Shown piece after piece: positions 37,167-45,753 of a stretch of DNA of 64,000 bases. The stretch comes from Ephemeroptericola cinctiostellae. GTDB taxonomy: Bacteria > Pseudomonadota > Gammaproteobacteria > Burkholderiales > Burkholderiaceae. Both the position numbers and the translations under genes were made by a program. The stretch covers positions 1,054,001 through 1,118,000 of the forward strand of contig NZ_CP031124.1 of assembly GCF_003339525.1 (NCBI RefSeq), written 5' to 3'. Position 1 is the stretch's first letter. Every line of letters starts with the position of its first letter. Under the pieces are notes generated by a model. That model searched no databases. It saw nothing but the letters and a program-made list of their open reading frames with translations, and was not told where the DNA came from.

Positions 37167-38525
37167 ATGTTGAAGAATAACAGTTGCTCCTTTTCACGCC
37201 GTTGGTCTGGACTTGTCTTGTTTGTCGTTGGTTTTGGCTGCACGGGGGCGGCGCAAGCGAAACGTGTGAATCCAAATGCTTTGCCCAATCAACAGGTGCA
37301 ATATGTTTTGACCGATCCCGTGTCGGATCTGCCTTTGGCAAATACCCCTTATGTGTTGATGACCCCCCATGGCAATAAAGAGGTGCCAATAAAGCCCATG
37401 TTGACTGATGACAAGGGGCGTACACGGGAGGTGAAAGAGGCTCAAAAGTATGATTTGACTGACCCTGCTGCGCCAGTCGTCTTGGTACAAGCCGAGGGCA
37501 ATGGCTCGCAATTGTTACTGTTGAATCTGAATGATGCCAATCGTGATCCAACTGAGGCCGATGCTGGGGAGGTGGTACCAAGCCATGTGCCCAAGGCAGC
37601 ACCGTATATGATTTGGAACAAGGACAGCAATCAGGCTTTGTGTGGTCGTGCCAATGCACAGGGTTTTACTCAAGCTTATTTTGTACCAGCCAATGGTGTT
37701 TGGAATGAGGGCAATTATATTCTGCATTTGAAAAATGGAGCTTCATGTGCGGACGCACGCGTGGCGATGGCGGAGCTGAATGACGACATGGATTCGGATG
37801 CTTTTGAGCGGGGTCATGCTTATGCGCGCGAACATTTTGTGTTGACGAACAAACAAGCAGATGGCTTTGTGTATGAACATGCCAGTGATTTGATCCGCAA
37901 CCCATCGGCGGATATTGAGCATGGGGCCAATAAGCGGGCCCTTGAGCGTGCGATTGATTTGGCCAAAGGCAAGCGCGATGCCGCGCAGCTGAACATGTTG
38001 GGCTATGGTTTGGGTTTTGAGCGGCATGCATATAAACGCAGCTTACCGTTGCTCACAGAAGCGTTGAACATTGAACCAAACGATTGTTATTATTTGAATA
38101 GCAAGGGTTATGTGTTGATGCGTCAAGGGGATTTAAAAGCGTCACGTGAATTGTTGCAAGCATCCGATGTGGCCTGCCAAGCGGCTCGAATCCATGGTGG
38201 GACTGAGGTGCGAGATCAAGATCCCGCGTATCCGATTGCGGTCAACTATGCCCATTTGGCGGAAAACTATGGCTTGAGCGGCGATGTGTATATGGCCAAT
38301 GAGTTTTTAAACCGAGCTTTGAAAGAGGGGGCCGTGCGTGCCAAGGATGAAATTTTTGAAGTGCTAAAAAACCTTGGTGAGAAAAAAATGGTCAGCGATG
38401 CCAACTTGCAATTGTTTGCATTGTATTTGAGTTATGTTGAGAAGACCGAGGCCAAAAATAAAACAGCTGTTGAAGGGGCAACGAAAAAAAATGGCAAGGC
38501 CGTTGTGAAGCCAAAGGGTCAATGA
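37167..38525 (+). CDS. Secreted TPR-containing protein of unknown function
   Basis: The 452-residue protein has an N-terminal signal peptide (core GLVLFVVGFGCTGAAQA, cleavage after AQA). Next is a beta-rich region resembling a domain for substituted/grafted loops (PVSDLPLANTPYVLMTP). TPR-like helices follow: KRDAAQLNMLGYGLGFERHA, SLPLLTEALNIEPNDCYYLN and AHLAENYGLSGDVYMANEFL. The tail is Lys-rich. The ATG at 37167 has TTGAGG upstream. TPR proteins mediate protein contacts in the periplasm; no specific function can be named. It is divergent from the DegP-like gene. Confidence 0.7.
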   Translation: MLKNNSCSFSRRWSGLVLFVVGFGCTGAAQAKRVNPNALPNQQVQYVLTDPVSDLPLANTPYVLMTPHGNKEVPIKPMLTDDKGRTREVKEAQKYDLTDPAAPVVLVQAEGNGSQLLLLNLNDANRDPTEADAGEVVPSHVPKAAPYMIWNKDSNQALCGRANAQGFTQAYFVPANGVWNEGNYILHLKNGASCADARVAMAELNDDMDSDAFERGHAYAREHFVLTNKQADGFVYEHASDLIRNPSADIEHGANKRALERAIDLAKGKRDAAQLNMLGYGLGFERHAYKRSLPLLTEALNIEPNDCYYLNSKGYVLMRQGDLKASRELLQASDVACQAARIHGGTEVRDQDPAYPIAVNYAHLAENYGLSGDVYMANEFLNRALKEGAVRAKDEIFEVLKNLGEKKMVSDANLQLFALYLSYVEKTEAKNKTAVEGATKKNGKAVVKPKGQ

Positions 38526-38565
38526 TCTGTTGATGATGCGGTCATCATGGTGATCATTTAAATAT

Positions 38566-38597
38566 AAAAAAACCGTTCGTCTGAACGGTTTTTTTAT
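38566..38597. terminator. Bidirectional terminator between the TPR gene and glpM
   Basis: AAAAAAACCGTTC-GTCT-GAACGGTTTTTTT has A- and T-runs on both sides and overlaps the glpM stop codon. Confidence 0.92.
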
Positions 38598-38920
38598 GTG
38601 CGGTAGTAAATCAAGATCGCTGCTGCGAAGCACCAGAAAATAGCGGCGAGTGTGAGTGCGGGCCACAAGGACATTTTATCAACCAAAAAGTAGGCCGCAA
38701 TCAGATAGACCGCATAAGGCAGTAGCGCCCACAAACCGAATGCAATGGTGGCTTTGAGGTCTTCGCGGCTGCGTTCGACACCGACAATGTAATGGCTGAT
38801 GAGTGCAAAACTTGGGAACAGTGGAACGAGGCCAGCAATTAAAAAATAACGGCTGCGCGACAGCAATGCAATGGCGATGACGATGGCTGCGCCCAGCGCC
38901 GCTTTGAGCAGTAAAGACAT
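38594..38920 (-). CDS. glpM: GlpM-family inner membrane protein
   Basis: This ~108-residue protein has four membrane segments. RYFLIAGLVPLFPSFALISH and YIVGVERSREDLKATIAFG are the GlpM family hallmark, first described in Pseudomonas as affecting alginate and glycerol phenotypes; the molecular role is unknown. The ATG at 38920 (MSLLLKAALG) is chosen; a TTG at 38941 would add seven residues. Confidence 0.88.
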   Translation of the reverse strand: MSLLLKAALGAAIVIAIALLSRSRYFLIAGLVPLFPSFALISHYIVGVERSREDLKATIAFGLWALLPYAVYLIAAYFLVDKMSLWPALTLAAIFWCFAAAILIYYRT

Positions 38921-38956
38921 GAGAACACTTTCTTGTGTCAATGTGTGAAGGGTGGT

Positions 38957-39688
38957 TTACATCAATTGGGCGCAAATCGGTGCATGGTCTGAGCGGCTGC
39001 GCCAAATGGATCCGCTGTGTATTTTTGCTGATTGTACACTTAAACCTCGAACGTATAAACGATCGAGTTTGAACCATGGCATGAGGCTTGGAAATGTGCG
39101 ACCCACTTCGGTTTCTTGTAGGTGTTCAACGGCATCTATGACTTTTAAATGTTGGGTTAAGGCGCGATGCACATGTAAATTCCAGTCGTTGAAGTCACCC
39201 GCAATGATCAATGTGGCATCGTGCGGCACATGTTTTTCAATGTGGGCGATGAGCGCTTGGGCTTGGCGATTGCGACCGCCTTTGAATAAGCCAAAATGAA
39301 CGCAAACAACATGCAAGTCGCCGTGGCGAGGGTGGTCAATTTGGGCGTGCAATAAGCCCCGTTGCTCCAGTCGATGGTCGGACACATCGATATTTTGCCA
39401 CGAGACGATGGGGTATTTCGACAAAATGGCATTGCCGTGATCGCCGTGTCGGTAAATGGCATTGGCGCCATAAACACAAAATGGATAGTGGTTGTCATGC
39501 AGGCTGGCGAGCTGAGATTGACCCCAAATGGCGTGGTTGATGGTGCGTTTGGTGTTGATTTCCTGCACTTCTTGCAAGCAAATGATGTCAGCGGCCAGTT
39601 CAGCCAAACCTGCTTTGAGCTGAACGATGCGGGAGCCTTGGGTCATTGAATGACCTTTGTGGATGTTGTATGTGGCGACGGTGAACAT
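38957..39688 (-). CDS. Endonuclease/exonuclease/phosphatase family protein
   Basis: This ~243-residue metal-dependent phosphoesterase of the EEP fold has TYNIHKGHS, LAADIICLQEVQE (metal Glu), GNAILSKYPIV, LIIAGDFNDWN (catalytic Asp/Asn) and SDHAPICAQL (catalytic Asp-His). There is no signal peptide if the ATG at 39688 is used; the frame is open to 39763. Substrates in this family range from DNA to phospholipids and cannot be told here. It is separated from btuF by ~135 bases. Confidence 0.88.
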   Translation of the reverse strand: MFTVATYNIHKGHSMTQGSRIVQLKAGLAELAADIICLQEVQEINTKRTINHAIWGQSQLASLHDNHYPFCVYGANAIYRHGDHGNAILSKYPIVSWQNIDVSDHRLEQRGLLHAQIDHPRHGDLHVVCVHFGLFKGGRNRQAQALIAHIEKHVPHDATLIIAGDFNDWNLHVHRALTQHLKVIDAVEHLQETEVGRTFPSLMPWFKLDRLYVRGLSVQSAKIHSGSIWRSRSDHAPICAQLM

Positions 39689-39822
39689 GGTGTGAATCCG
39701 AGGGGAGCTTGAAAATGTGTTGAGCTGCGGATGTCGTATGGCGGATCTATTGAGTGCGCCCATTTATAATTCATGGGTAGATCGTGAGCGCATATTGAAT
39801 CATCCTTTCATTTTATCGTTTG

Positions 39823-40713
39823 CTACGAATGAAGCACATTTAATCTGACTTGGTCGACTTTTGTGCACAGCTCATGTGTGGCCGTCAGTGTGCGCAATGT
39901 TGCACGGTTCATGCTGTCGGCATCGGTGTAGATGAGGCCTTGAGCCCGTATGGCAGGCAAGTCCACCCATTGTAACCATTCTTTCAAACTGTCATCGGGT
40001 TGTCCGCCAGGCGTTGCTGTGGCAATGATGCTGGGCTTTAAACGCAACACCTCCTCGACGTTCACCGTCGGTGCAGTCAAGGGCAGGTCTGCAAAGACAT
40101 TGTGTGCCCCACAGCGCGCCAAAGCATCGCTGACCCAACTTGAACCATTTAACGTCATCAGTGGGGCATGCCACACTTGATAAAATGTGGGCATGACAGG
40201 TTGGCGGGCATCGCGCAATAGAGGCAAGGTACGGTAAGCATTTAAAATGATCGGAGCCGCGCTGCTTTCCACGCCCGTTAACTGTGCCAAACGCATCAAT
40301 GCGACAGGAATGTCGGCTAAAGTTTGCACGCGATGAAAATACACAGGGATGTTTAAACGTTCCAAAGCCGCCAATTGAGCCGGTGAATTGCCACCTTGCC
40401 AAGCGATGATGACGTCGGGTTTGAGGGCGGCAATGCGCTCGAGGTCAAGGCTTTGGTAATCACCAATGATGGGGATGTTTTTGGCGGTGGCAGGAAAGTC
40501 GCTGTACGTCGTTGTGCCGATGATGCGATCACCCGCACCGATTGCGAACAGGTTTTCTGTGATGGATGGCGACAGTGCGATGATGCGTTGAGCGGGGGCG
40601 TTTATGCTCAGTGTGTGTCCTGTGTCATCGTTGACTTCAAAAGCATGGGCGTTGATGGCAAATGCACAGGTCAATGCCATGCCACAGCCCATGATCGTTT
40701 TTAAAAAAGTCAT
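39823..40713 (-). CDS. btuF: Periplasmic cobalamin-binding protein (BtuF-like)
   Basis: This 296-residue protein has a signal peptide (MTFLKTIMGCGMALTCAFAI, cleavage near AHAF) and the class III solute-binding fold. Motifs include APAQRIIALSPSITENLFAI and GDRIIGTTTYSDFPATAKNI, characteristic of BtuF. It binds vitamin B12 or a related corrinoid, or possibly a siderophore, in the periplasm. The ATG overlaps the exbD stop by 4 bases (40710-40713). It therefore belongs to the tonB-exbB-exbD-btuF unit that powers outer membrane uptake. No BtuCD permease genes are seen in the window. Confidence 0.88.
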   Translation of the reverse strand: MTFLKTIMGCGMALTCAFAINAHAFEVNDDTGHTLSINAPAQRIIALSPSITENLFAIGAGDRIIGTTTYSDFPATAKNIPIIGDYQSLDLERIAALKPDVIIAWQGGNSPAQLAALERLNIPVYFHRVQTLADIPVALMRLAQLTGVESSAAPIILNAYRTLPLLRDARQPVMPTFYQVWHAPLMTLNGSSWVSDALARCGAHNVFADLPLTAPTVNVEEVLRLKPSIIATATPGGQPDDSLKEWLQWVDLPAIRAQGLIYTDADSMNRATLRTLTATHELCTKVDQVRLNVLHS

Positions 40714-41132
40714 TTTGTTGTGCCACCGCTTTGTGTCAGGAAGCTGACTTTTGATAATCCCGCTGTTTGCGCGGCCGTCAACGCATGTGCCACCTTGGCA
40801 TAAGGCACGGCTTGATCGGCGCGAATGTGCACTTGGGTTTGTGCGCTTTTAGCGGCCAATGCAGTGAAAGCACCCGATAAGTCCGTATCTTTGACCGCAT
40901 GGTTGTCGATGAAGTATTGACCTTGGGCATCGATCGACAACACCACGGGTGAGCTGTCTTGCTGTGCGCTTTGGGCTTTCTCATTGGGTAAATCCACTTT
41001 GACCGAATGTGTCAGCAAGGGGGCCGCCATGATGAAAATCACCAGCAGCACCAGCATCACATCCACCATGGGGGTGACATTGATGTCTGCCATGGGGCGA
41101 TGACCTTGATTTTTTTGAGAATTGAATGCCAT
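40710..41132 (-). CDS. exbD: Biopolymer transport protein ExbD/TolR
   Basis: This 140-residue protein has a short cytoplasmic N-terminus, one membrane helix and a periplasmic domain. INVTPMVDVMLVLLVIFIMA contains the essential membrane Asp of ExbD/TolR. With ExbB it forms the proton-driven motor energising TonB. Order exbB-exbD with tonB upstream favours ExbD over TolR, though the sequences alone are close. Confidence 0.9.
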   Translation of the reverse strand: MAFNSQKNQGHRPMADINVTPMVDVMLVLLVIFIMAAPLLTHSVKVDLPNEKAQSAQQDSSPVVLSIDAQGQYFIDNHAVKDTDLSGAFTALAAKSAQTQVHIRADQAVPYAKVAHALTAAQTAGLSKVSFLTQSGGTTK

Positions 41133-41175
41133 GATGGTTCGTTTATCCCGATGTGAATGGATGTGAGTGTGTGTG

Positions 41176-41808
41176 TTACTGAATGTGAGTGTGCTGGGTT
41201 TGGTTGTTCAAAATGTCATGTGCAAACGCATCCAGCTCGGTTTGATGCGTTTGGTTGTTGCGACTGAAAAAATTGTAAGCAAACAGGGCAGGCAAGGCCA
41301 CGGCCAAGCCAAAAGCCGTCATGATCAAAGCCTCTCCGACAGGGCCGATAATGTTGGCGATCTCCATTTGACCTTGTGCCGCAACTGTGGTCAAAGTGCG
41401 ATAAATGCCCCACACCGTACCGAGCAAACCGACAAAGGTGGCCGATGAGGCCACGGTGGCCAGCAACGTCAAACCTTTATCAAGGTGTTGGTTGGCGACA
41501 CGCACGGCATGGGACAATTTGCGTTCCAAAGTGGGTGCATCAACCGATTGTGTGGCGAGTTGAGCGATGGGCATCAACAGATTTTCTTTATCAAAAGGTT
41601 TGAGTGCAGACATGCGCGTGTCGCTGTCTTTGTTGTGCCAAAAAACGGCCAAACCTTGTCCCAGATCGCGCAGGCGCATGAACATCGACAAGCGCATGAA
41701 AATCACGCCCCAGCTCAAAATCGACATGAGTAAAAGCACGATCACAGTGAAGTGGTTGAAAGTGTCGCCTTGCGACCAAAAATGTTGCAAATTAAAAGAA
41801 GTGTTCAT
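41176..41808 (-). CDS. exbB: Biopolymer transport protein ExbB/TolQ (MotA family)
   Basis: This ~210-residue protein has three membrane helices. VGLLGTVWGIYRTLTTVAAQ and IANIIGPVGEALIMTAFGLA are the MotA/TolQ/ExbB proton channel signature. It forms the pentameric channel around ExbD. The start is either ATG at 41808 or GTG at 41817; the ribosome site is weak in both cases. It is followed 43 bases later by exbD. Confidence 0.91.
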   Translation of the reverse strand: MNTSFNLQHFWSQGDTFNHFTVIVLLLMSILSWGVIFMRLSMFMRLRDLGQGLAVFWHNKDSDTRMSALKPFDKENLLMPIAQLATQSVDAPTLERKLSHAVRVANQHLDKGLTLLATVASSATFVGLLGTVWGIYRTLTTVAAQGQMEIANIIGPVGEALIMTAFGLAVALPALFAYNFFSRNNQTHQTELDAFAHDILNNQTQHTHIQ

Positions 41809-41891
41809 ACGTTTCACTAAAAAAGTTGCTCAAAAAATTGTTTGGAGGGGATTAACCCCTTCATTGTAACAAGGGTTGACATCGGATGGTC

Positions 41892-42656
41892 TTAATCCGA
41901 GCCGCAATCAAATATCAGTTTAACATCGGCATAACTGGCCACGACAGTGCCTGCTGCATTGCGTACTGTGGGGAATTTTAAACGCATCGCCTGTTCATGG
42001 GCGAGTTGGTTCATGGTGGCGTCTTGGCTGTTGCCATCGATGTGTGCGGCTTGAACAATGCCGCTGGAAGCAATTTGCACATGTGCCATGACCTGACCGA
42101 TGAGGCCTTGGCGCTTGGCGCTGGCGGTGCACGTCATTTGCTTGGTTTGTGGGCGGTTGCGCACAGGAGACGTGTCGTCGTTTGCATCGCGTGCGGCGGC
42201 GGCTGAAGTGCTGATTGAAGCGTGCTCGCCTTGCATCGCAGTGGTTGGGGTGACTGAAGTTGATGGGGCCAGTGCTGCAGATGGGCTTTTGCTTGAATGT
42301 GCATTGGAGGGCGCACCATCGGATGGTGTGTTGGAGGCCTTCGCATTTGTGCGCACGACATCATGGGCTGGGTGTTCTGGAGCTGGCGAAATCTGAGACG
42401 AGGCCGTTTGAGGGTTGTTTTCGGCCATGTTTGCGATCGCCTGAGTTGCTGTTTCAGTGGTCGATACAGGGCTTGCTGTGGATGTGTTTGGTTTTTTTGT
42501 GAGTGCCACCTCAGTTAAAAGGGTGGTTTGGGTTTCTGATAAAGTGTTTGTGTGGAGGAGGGGCTCTGGTGTCGGAGCGTTCAGCAACAGCCCTGTGAGC
42601 AAGCACAAATGGAGCAGTACGCTGAGGACAAAGCTTGAGGTGCGCATGGGGGTCAT
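41892..42656 (-). CDS. tonB: TonB-like energy transducer (divergent)
   Basis: The 254-residue protein has an N-terminal membrane helix (SSFVLSVLLHLCLLTGLLLN) with the His expected in TonB. A ~130-residue Ser/Thr/Ala-rich spacer replaces the usual Pro-rich one. A C-terminal domain (KRQGLIGQVMAHVQIASSGI, then LRMKF-like MRLKFP) follows. Two Cys (in MTCTAS and IFDCGSD) could form a disulfide. The C-domain lacks the YP motif of classical TonB and could be TolA-like. Context upstream of exbB-exbD-btuF favours TonB. A hairpin sits directly upstream of the start. Confidence 0.72.
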   Translation of the reverse strand: MTPMRTSSFVLSVLLHLCLLTGLLLNAPTPEPLLHTNTLSETQTTLLTEVALTKKPNTSTASPVSTTETATQAIANMAENNPQTASSQISPAPEHPAHDVVRTNAKASNTPSDGAPSNAHSSKSPSAALAPSTSVTPTTAMQGEHASISTSAAAARDANDDTSPVRNRPQTKQMTCTASAKRQGLIGQVMAHVQIASSGIVQAAHIDGNSQDATMNQLAHEQAMRLKFPTVRNAAGTVVASYADVKLIFDCGSD

Positions 42657-42657
42657 T

Positions 42658-42683
42658 GAAAACGCCCAGCGTGGGCTGGGCGC
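42658..42683 (-). terminator. Terminator of dapB abutting the tonB start
   Basis: On the minus strand CGCCCAGC-CCAC-GCTGGGCG is followed by TTTTC and, within six bases, by the tonB ATG. It may end dapB transcripts and also hide the tonB ribosome site in read-through transcripts. Confidence 0.65.
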
Positions 42684-42704
42684 GATGATGAGTCAATCAT
42701 TCGA

Positions 42705-43505
42705 TTAGTCTTTCAAGCCCAAAACATCTTGCATGTCATAAAAACCAGCGGTGTTTTGATTCAAAAATTGTGCAGCACGCATGGCGCCTGTGGCATACGT
42801 CATGCGGCTGGATGATTTGTGCGTGATTTCAATGCGTTCACCCATGCCCATGAACATGACGGTGTGGTCGCCGATCACATCACCGCCACGAATGGTTGAG
42901 AAGCCGATGGTGCTGTCTTCACGCACACCAGTGACACCTTCTCGGCCATAAATGGCGCATTCTTTTAAATCACGTCCCAAAGCGCCCGCAACCGCTTCAC
43001 CCATCATCAAGGCCGTGCCTGATGGCGCATCGACTTTCAGGCGATGGTGGGCTTCAATGATTTCGATGTCGTAACCCGTGTTTAAAATTTTAGCAGCCAT
43101 TTCGAGCAATTTGAGTGTGACATTGACACCTGTGCCCATGTTGGCCGCAAAGACCACGCCGATGTGTTTGGATGCCGCGTGAATGGCAGCTTTACCCGCA
43201 TCGTCAAACCCCGTGGTGCCGATGACGGCATTGACCTTGTTGGTGATGCAAATGTTCAAGTAGTCCAATGTGGCTTCAGGGCGGGTGAAGTCAATCATGC
43301 AATCGGCACCAGCGAGCACTTCGCTTGCATTGTTGCTGATGAGCACGCCTGTGGTGCGGCCGAGAAAGTCGCCCGCATCCTTACCTAAAAAAGCACTGCT
43401 GGCTGAATCGAGTGCGCCGTGAAGGGTGATGCCGTCGGTGGCGAGTGCCGCTTCAATGAGCATGCGCCCCATGCGCCCAGATGCGCCGGTGATGACTAAT
43501 TTCAT
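42705..43505 (-). CDS. dapB: 4-hydroxy-tetrahydrodipicolinate reductase
   Basis: DapB makes tetrahydrodipicolinate for lysine and peptidoglycan synthesis. The 266-residue protein begins [20 protein letters not shown] (NAD(P)H-binding). [20 protein letters not shown] holds the catalytic His and substrate-binding Lys, and the [20 protein letters not shown] segment follows. bamE lies upstream and fur is divergent beyond it, the conserved betaproteobacterial order. Confidence 0.97.
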   Translation of the reverse strand: MKLVITGASGRMGRMLIEAALATDGITLHGALDSASSAFLGKDAGDFLGRTTGVLISNNASEVLAGADCMIDFTRPEATLDYLNICITNKVNAVIGTTGFDDAGKAAIHAASKHIGVVFAANMGTGVNVTLKLLEMAAKILNTGYDIEIIEAHHRLKVDAPSGTALMMGEAVAGALGRDLKECAIYGREGVTGVREDSTIGFSTIRGGDVIGDHTVMFMGMGERIEITHKSSSRMTYATGAMRAAQFLNQNTAGFYDMQDVLGLKD

Positions 43506-43652
43506 AATGGAATAGGTGAACGAGAAAAATGGATTGAAATATTGGCTTTAAATTCATCGGCCTCATTCGGGTGCGCTTTAAAATTAAAGCGTGAATTCAT
43601 GAGGTCGATGATGCCCAATGGGGGCTTTGATGTGATTGTTTAGCTAAAGTTA

Positions 43653-43994
43653 TTACTTGACTGGCACTGTTTCGACGGGTAAATCACGTTCGATTTTTGT
43701 GGCAACACCATTTTGAAACCATATTGTGATGCGGCGTTGCTCTACTTTTTGATAATGGCGGTCTAAGCGGTAAATGTAGTCCCAGCGATCTGCATGAAAG
43801 ATGTCTTGTAAAATGGGTGAACCAACCGCATTGGCAACCTCGACCTTGCTCATGCCCTCACGAATCAAGGGCACACGTTCGGGTTCAATCACATTGCCTT
43901 GCTGCGTGGGTGCTTTGTAGGGCAAGTTAACACAGGCAGTGAGTGACAATGTTGCAACGGCAACCAAACACAGTTGAGACAGTGATTTTTTCAT
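43653..43994 (-). CDS. bamE: Outer membrane assembly lipoprotein BamE
   Basis: BamE is a small lipoprotein of the beta-barrel assembly machine. The 113-residue precursor has the signal MKKSLSQLCLVAVATLSLTA with lipobox LTAC. The SmpA/OmlA fold follows: VPLIREGMSKVEVANAVGSP, ILQDIFHADRWDYIYRLD and RITIWFQNGVATKIE. AAGGA lies upstream of the ATG at 43994. It is divergent from fur, as usual in betaproteobacteria. Confidence 0.94.
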   Translation of the reverse strand: MKKSLSQLCLVAVATLSLTACVNLPYKAPTQQGNVIEPERVPLIREGMSKVEVANAVGSPILQDIFHADRWDYIYRLDRHYQKVEQRRITIWFQNGVATKIERDLPVETVPVK

Positions 43995-44160
43995 GGACAG
44001 TCCTTCATGGAAGATGATGAATACAGGCGCGAGTGACGAGACAATGGGGGAAACAGGGGTAAACACAGCTAAAGCCTCGCTTGCGCGCCCAATTTGTTGT
44101 AAGATTACCATAAATTGACAATAAGGAGCGGCAAAAGCCGTTCAAATCAGAGGTAACAAC

Positions 44161-44598
44161 ATGGATAAAACGCACGAACTCAAAAGCAGTGGGCTGAAAG
44201 TCACGCTGCCGCGTTTGAAAATTTTAGAGCTTTTTCAAAACAGCGTGGCGAATGGTGAGCGTCATTTAAGTGCAGACGATGTGTATCGCGTCCTCATGGG
44301 CGAACAGATGGACATTGGCTTGGCGACGGTGTATCGCGTCTTGACACAGTTTGAGCAGGCGGGTATTTTGCTGCGTCGCAATTTTGAATCAGGCAAAGCA
44401 TTGTATGAACTGAATGAAGGTGAGCCGCACGATCATTTGCTGTGCTTGAGTTGCGGTAAGGTGGAGGAGTTTTCCGATGCACAGATCGAAGCGCGTCAAC
44501 ATGAAATCGCTGAACAACATGGTTATGTGTTGCATGAGCGTGCCATGAGCTTGTATGGCGTGTGCGCCGAGTGCCAGACGAAAGTCAAACGCCGCTAG
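44161..44598 (+). CDS. fur: Ferric uptake regulator
   Basis: Fur represses iron uptake genes when loaded with Fe(II). The 145-residue protein has the DNA-binding domain ([40 protein letters not shown]) and the dimerisation domain with two zinc Cys pairs (CLSC and CAEC). The usual His cluster reads [17 protein letters not shown], with Pro at the first position. It is divergent from bamE and followed by a terminator. Confidence 0.95.
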   Translation: MDKTHELKSSGLKVTLPRLKILELFQNSVANGERHLSADDVYRVLMGEQMDIGLATVYRVLTQFEQAGILLRRNFESGKALYELNEGEPHDHLLCLSCGKVEEFSDAQIEARQHEIAEQHGYVLHERAMSLYGVCAECQTKVKRR

Positions 44599-44612
44599 CA
44601 TGATCCGATCAC

Positions 44613-44636
44613 AACAGCGCAACGCGCTGTTTTTCT
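44613..44636 (+). terminator. Intrinsic terminator after fur
   Basis: AACAGCGC-AAC-GCGCTGTT is followed by TTTC and further T's. Confidence 0.75.
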
Positions 44637-44719
44637 TTGTCGGTTTTTTGTTTTAATCGCCTTTTTAGGCATTCCTGTTGTCATAATTAGCGTTTGTATG
44701 GTCGCTCTGTTCATTGATC

Positions 44720-44784
44720 CGTCATGCCACGCTTGACGCGGTATCTCCCAGTGCATAAGGTTGCGCGTCAAACTCGCAATGACG
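44720..44784. repeat. REP-like nested palindromic element
   Basis: CGTCAT (44720-44725) pairs with ATGACG (44779-44784), and TTGACGCG (44733-44740) pairs with CGCGTCAA (44764-44771). The overall layout, with GTCATGCC at one edge and a central loop, resembles the intergenic palindromic repeats (REP/MITE type) of many proteobacteria. Only this copy is seen in the window, so its repetitive nature is an inference. Confidence 0.5.
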
Positions 44785-44913
44785 TTTTAAATTGCAATAA
44801 CATGTCGGATTAAATAGCAGAGTGGTATGCGTCATGCTTAAGCCACAATGTCTGTTTATGACCGTTCAATGTCTCTGATTCGTGCTTTATATTGATTCCA
44901 AAAAGTTTATTAT

Positions 44914-45753
44914 ATGAACCAACCTCATATCTCAACTCACTCCTCAACTCATTCATCAAATTCTTTCCATACCATCACGGCTCGGCGTTTTGCAGGGTTG
45001 GATCGCTTGTATGGTGAAGGTGCCGCGCAAAAACTCAGCCAAGCGCATGTGTGTGTCGTGGGTGTGGGTGGTGTGGGTTCATGGGCAGTTGAGGCTTTGG
45101 CGCGTTGCGGCGTGGGTGAATTGACTTTGATTGATGCCGATCATGTGGTCGAATCGAATGTCAATCGACAAATTCAAGCAACTGAGTTGACCTTTGGTAA
45201 AGCAAAAATCACAGCTTTGAAAGAGCGCATTGGTTTAATCAATCCCGATTGCATTGTGCATGAAGTCGATGATTTTATTGATGAAGACAATTTGAATTTG
45301 ATGCCTGCCTCAGCGCAGGTTATTCTGGATTGTGCCGATCAGGTGCGTGCAAAATATGCCATGTTGCTTGAAGCACGTCAGCGTCGTCAACCATTGCTGT
45401 GTTGTGGTGCGGCAGGGGGGAAACAGGATGCAACGCGAATTGTTCAATGTGATTTGTCGCAAAGCATTCAAGACCCCATTTTGGCAAAAATTCGCTCACG
45501 GTTGCGTTCACATTTAAAGCAAAGCGGGGCGAATTTGGGCAAGAAATCAGCCACGACCGTTGCGAAACTGGGTGTGCCCGTGTTGTTTTCGGATGAGGCC
45601 GTGCGTTACCCAGAAGCCGTGTGCGATGTGGGTGATGCCGCGCCCCAAGGTTTAAACTGCGCGGGTTTTGGTTCTTCGGTGATGGTGACCGCCAGCTTTG
45701 GTATGGCGGCGGCACAATGGGCGGTCGGACACATATTAAGGGAGAAAAAATGA
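44914..45753 (+). CDS. tcdA: tRNA threonylcarbamoyladenosine dehydratase (TcdA/CsdL)
   Basis: TcdA, an E1-like enzyme, cyclises the t6A37 base of ANN-decoding tRNAs to ct6A. The 279-residue protein has a low-complexity His/Ser/Thr N-terminus, then RRFAGLDRLYGEG. The ATP-binding GVGGVGSWAVEALARCGVGE and LIDADHVVESNVNRQ follow, and later ILDCADQVRAKYAML. The end, LNCAGFGSSVMVTASFGMAA, is typical. The stop overlaps the start of the MOSC gene (ATGA at 45750). Confidence 0.91.
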   Translation: MNQPHISTHSSTHSSNSFHTITARRFAGLDRLYGEGAAQKLSQAHVCVVGVGGVGSWAVEALARCGVGELTLIDADHVVESNVNRQIQATELTFGKAKITALKERIGLINPDCIVHEVDDFIDEDNLNLMPASAQVILDCADQVRAKYAMLLEARQRRQPLLCCGAAGGKQDATRIVQCDLSQSIQDPILAKIRSRLRSHLKQSGANLGKKSATTVAKLGVPVLFSDEAVRYPEAVCDVGDAAPQGLNCAGFGSSVMVTASFGMAAAQWAVGHILREKK

